Origin: JAAYKM01 sp964411235
GTDB taxonomy: Bacteria > Desulfobacterota > Syntrophia > Syntrophales > JAAYKM01
Length of the DNA: 14,403 nt
Direction: 5' to 3'
Assembly (NCBI GenBank): GCA_964411235.1
Contig: CAYPKE010000055.1
Location: 1 to 14,403, forward strand
Part shown: piece after piece, positions 12,488-14,403 of the stretch
How the letters are laid out: the number at the start of each line of letters is the position of its first letter
Numbering within the stretch: the first letter of the stretch is position 1
Made by a program: the position numbers and the translations under genes
The notes under the pieces: generated by a model
The model's input: only the letters and a program-made list of their open reading frames with translations
The model's database searches: none
Told to the model about the DNA's origin: nothing

Positions 12488-13654
12488 ATGAAGATGAAAT
12501 CTCCGCTTCTGATCGTGGCCGGCGCCAAGGGGGCCGTAGGGACTTCCGTTGCCGCCGGCATTGCCGTTTTGAGAGAGGATCCTGAAAACAGGGCCTACCT
12601 GACCACCGCCCATTGGCTTCCGGATGATTATTTTTCCCGGGCGGCTTTATGCGGCTGGGACCGCTCCGAGAAATCAGTCGGGGCGTGCATTGCCATGCAA
12701 GGCATTGTTCCGACTGATCGATACGAGACGCGCAGAGACTGGCTCGATTCTCTGGATGTCCGCAAAGCTCCGGATGTGGGTCTGCCCTTGAGAAAGCAGG
12801 TTGATCGTCTGCGCCTTGATATCGGTGAATTTGCCGCCGCCCATCCGCGATGCCATCCGGTCATGATTAACCTGCTGCCTGCTTGCGAAACGCCGGATTT
12901 GACAAAATATGGTGATCTCCGTGCCCTTCATGAGAAGACGGGGTTCGCAGCATTTCCCGATCTGGCTTATATTCTGGCCGCGATCGAATCCGGTGTGCCG
13001 GTCGTGAACTTCACCTCCAACGATCTCGAGGTGCCGCTGCTGATTAGGGAAGCGGAAAAGATGGGGGTTCCCTGGTGCGGTCGGGACGGAAAGACCGGAC
13101 AAACGTATCTGAAAGTCGTAATCGCTTCCGCTTTGAGGGCGAGAAATCTCTTTGTCGAGGGCTGGTACAGCCTCAATATTCTCGGAAACGATGACGGCAG
13201 AAATCTGGCGGACCCCCGCAAGGCCTCGGGTAAACTGGCGAATAAAACGACATTGCTCGATAACGTCCTGGGATATGAGGTGGGCGCGCGTTACGGCTGC
13301 AAAACGCACAAAGTGGCCATTGACTATTATCCGCCACGGGGCGACGCCAAAGAGGCTTGGGATGTGATTGATATGACCGGTATGTTCGGATTGCCGATGA
13401 GTCTGCGTTTGAACATGCAGCTGCGGGATTCCATCCTGGCAGCTCCCATGGTCATAGACCTGGCGGCCTGGATGGCGGCCCTCCAGTTGAAGGGATACCG
13501 CGGCCTGGTGCCGGAATTGGCATTTTACTTCAAAAAGGCGATTGGAACACGTTACCCCGTGAGTTTTCAGGATCAGGTGAAAGCATTGTACAAGCTGGAA
13601 AAGAAAATCCGCGCCAAGGAAGGAATGAACGATATAACGGGAGACCGACGATGA
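12488..13654 (+). CDS. myo-Inositol-1-phosphate synthase family protein
   Basis: Inositol-1-phosphate synthase cyclises glucose-6-phosphate to myo-inositol-phosphate using internal NAD redox. The 388-residue protein shows the glycine-rich NAD motif AGAKGAVGTS (11-20), INLLPACETP (127-136), VVNFTSNDLEVP (172-183), GRDGKTGQTYLK (198-209), the signature SLNILGNDDGRNLADP (228-243), a Lys-rich stretch near ASGKLANKTTLLDN (246-259), HKVAIDYYPPRGD (274-286) and DSILAAPMVIDLA (314-326), cf. DSPNSAxxxIDA of the family. The GRDGKTGQT form is the bacterial/archaeal type rather than the eukaryotic one. It could serve inositol lipid, compatible solute or a specialised polyol pathway. The product may be a related cyclitol rather than inositol itself. 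Its stop overlaps the next gene (ATGA), so the two act together. Confidence 0.88.
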   Translation: MKMKSPLLIVAGAKGAVGTSVAAGIAVLREDPENRAYLTTAHWLPDDYFSRAALCGWDRSEKSVGACIAMQGIVPTDRYETRRDWLDSLDVRKAPDVGLPLRKQVDRLRLDIGEFAAAHPRCHPVMINLLPACETPDLTKYGDLRALHEKTGFAAFPDLAYILAAIESGVPVVNFTSNDLEVPLLIREAEKMGVPWCGRDGKTGQTYLKVVIASALRARNLFVEGWYSLNILGNDDGRNLADPRKASGKLANKTTLLDNVLGYEVGARYGCKTHKVAIDYYPPRGDAKEAWDVIDMTGMFGLPMSLRLNMQLRDSILAAPMVIDLAAWMAALQLKGYRGLVPELAFYFKKAIGTRYPVSFQDQVKALYKLEKKIRAKEGMNDITGDRR

Positions 13655-14403
13655 AACTCGGTTACAGCACCAACGCCTTTGTTCATATTTCTCTGATCGA
13701 AGCCGTGGACCGGATTGCCGATCTCGGTTTCGGCGGAATTGAAATCATGGGAGACAGGCCGCATCTGTATCCACAGGACTGGCATGAAAAACAGGTGCGG
13801 GCGCTGAAAAGGAGCATTCTCGATCGGGGGCTGCGGATCACCAATATCAACAGCTTTACCCTGTTTGCCGTGGGGGACACCTACCTCCCTTCATGGATCG
13901 AACGCGATCCGTCAAGAAGAGAAATCCGCGTGCAGCACACCTGCCAAAGCCTCCGCATGGCGGCGGAGTTGGGTTGCCCCAACATCTCCGTCCCCCCCGG
14001 AGGACCGCTGGAAGGTATGAGCCCCCAGGAAGCCGCCGCACTTTTCCGCGAAGGTTTGGAGAAAGTCATTCCGCTGGCAGAAGCGTTGCGGGTGAATATC
14101 CTGATCGAACCGGAGCCGGACCTGCTGATCGAGAATACAGGACAATTCATCACCTTCATGTCCGACATCAAGTCGCCCCAAGTGGGAATCAATTTCGACA
14201 TTGGCCATTTTTATTGCGCCGGAGAAGACCCCGGAGAAAGCTTTCTGCGTTTGCTGCCCTGGATCGGGCACGTCCATATCGAGGATATTGCGGCAAGCCG
14301 GCAACATTATCATCTCGTTCCGGGAAAGGGTAACATCGATTTTCTTCCTGTTTTAAAAGCTGTTCGGCAGAGCGGATATGAGGGTGATATCAGCCTGGAG
14401 CTC
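13651..14403 (+). CDS. Sugar phosphate isomerase/epimerase, TIM barrel (3' end outside window)
   Basis: This AP-endonuclease-2/xylose-isomerase-like TIM-barrel protein is open for 251 codons to the window edge. It begins KLGYSTNAF and shows the family pattern of metal ligands: E153 in LIEPEP, D183 and H186 in NFDIGHFYCAG, H209 in HVHIEDI, and E250 in the final ISLEL. VPGKGNIDF (223-231) is also typical. The substrate is likely a sugar, sugar acid or cyclitol phosphate, but cannot be told from the sequence. The start overlaps the upstream synthase stop, with GGGAG upstream. The pairing suggests that it works on an inositol-related or sugar intermediate. Families with this look include inosose/hydroxypyruvate isomerases and the EboE-like proteins of ebo clusters, where a UbiA prenyltransferase follows. 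What lies downstream is not visible. Confidence 0.88.
   Translation, partial: MKLGYSTNAFVHISLIEAVDRIADLGFGGIEIMGDRPHLYPQDWHEKQVRALKRSILDRGLRITNINSFTLFAVGDTYLPSWIERDPSRREIRVQHTCQSLRMAAELGCPNISVPPGGPLEGMSPQEAAALFREGLEKVIPLAEALRVNILIEPEPDLLIENTGQFITFMSDIKSPQVGINFDIGHFYCAGEDPGESFLRLLPWIGHVHIEDIAASRQHYHLVPGKGNIDFLPVLKAVRQSGYEGDISLEL

Overview
The window is densely coded bacterial DNA of moderate GC content from a Gram-negative organism: it carries a set of Mla outer-membrane lipid transport genes. A shikimate/tyrosine operon, a sirtuin, an HDAC-type deacylase and an inositol-1-phosphate synthase together fit an anaerobic member of the former Deltaproteobacteria (Desulfobacterota; a Syntrophus/Smithella-like lineage is my best guess). 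That placement is inference from gene content and style, not a database match.

Layout. (1) 1-4300, plus strand: an aromatic amino acid operon, aroE (3' end only), aroA, aroK, a 54-codon ORF of unknown status, aroC and tyrA, with overlapping or abutting start and stop codons. Together they take 3-dehydroshikimate to chorismate and prephenate to 4-hydroxyphenylpyruvate. (2) 4333-6307, plus strand, apparently the same transcription unit: a sirtuin NAD-dependent deacylase, a Nudix hydrolase and a compact HDAC-like Zn deacylase, with 4-nt start/stop overlaps. This reads as a protein (or small-molecule) deacylation cassette attached to the aro operon. (3) 6338-7786, minus strand, convergent: a LysM protein with a large C-terminal region I do not recognise. 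(4) 8000-12211, minus strand: mlaE, mlaF, mlaD, mlaC and mlaA in transcription order. No mlaB lies in the cluster. MlaF carries about 160 extra C-terminal residues that read as a degenerate GGDEF domain, its active-site motif changed to SANQF. A perfect 10-bp hairpin straddles the mlaC stop codon ahead of mlaA. MlaA has a cleavable signal peptide but no lipobox cysteine. (5) 12488-14403, plus strand, divergent from mlaE: a myo-inositol-1-phosphate synthase overlapping a TIM-barrel sugar phosphate isomerase/epimerase that runs off the window.

The two strongest candidates for something undescribed are the MlaF-pseudo-GGDEF fusion in an mlaB-less Mla locus, which suggests nucleotide-sensing control of lipid transport, and the sirtuin-Nudix-HDAC cassette translationally linked to aromatic amino acid synthesis. 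I saw no tRNA, rRNA, CRISPR array, insertion sequence or attachment site. No gene-free stretch exceeds 300 bases; the longest is the divergent intergenic region 12212-12487.
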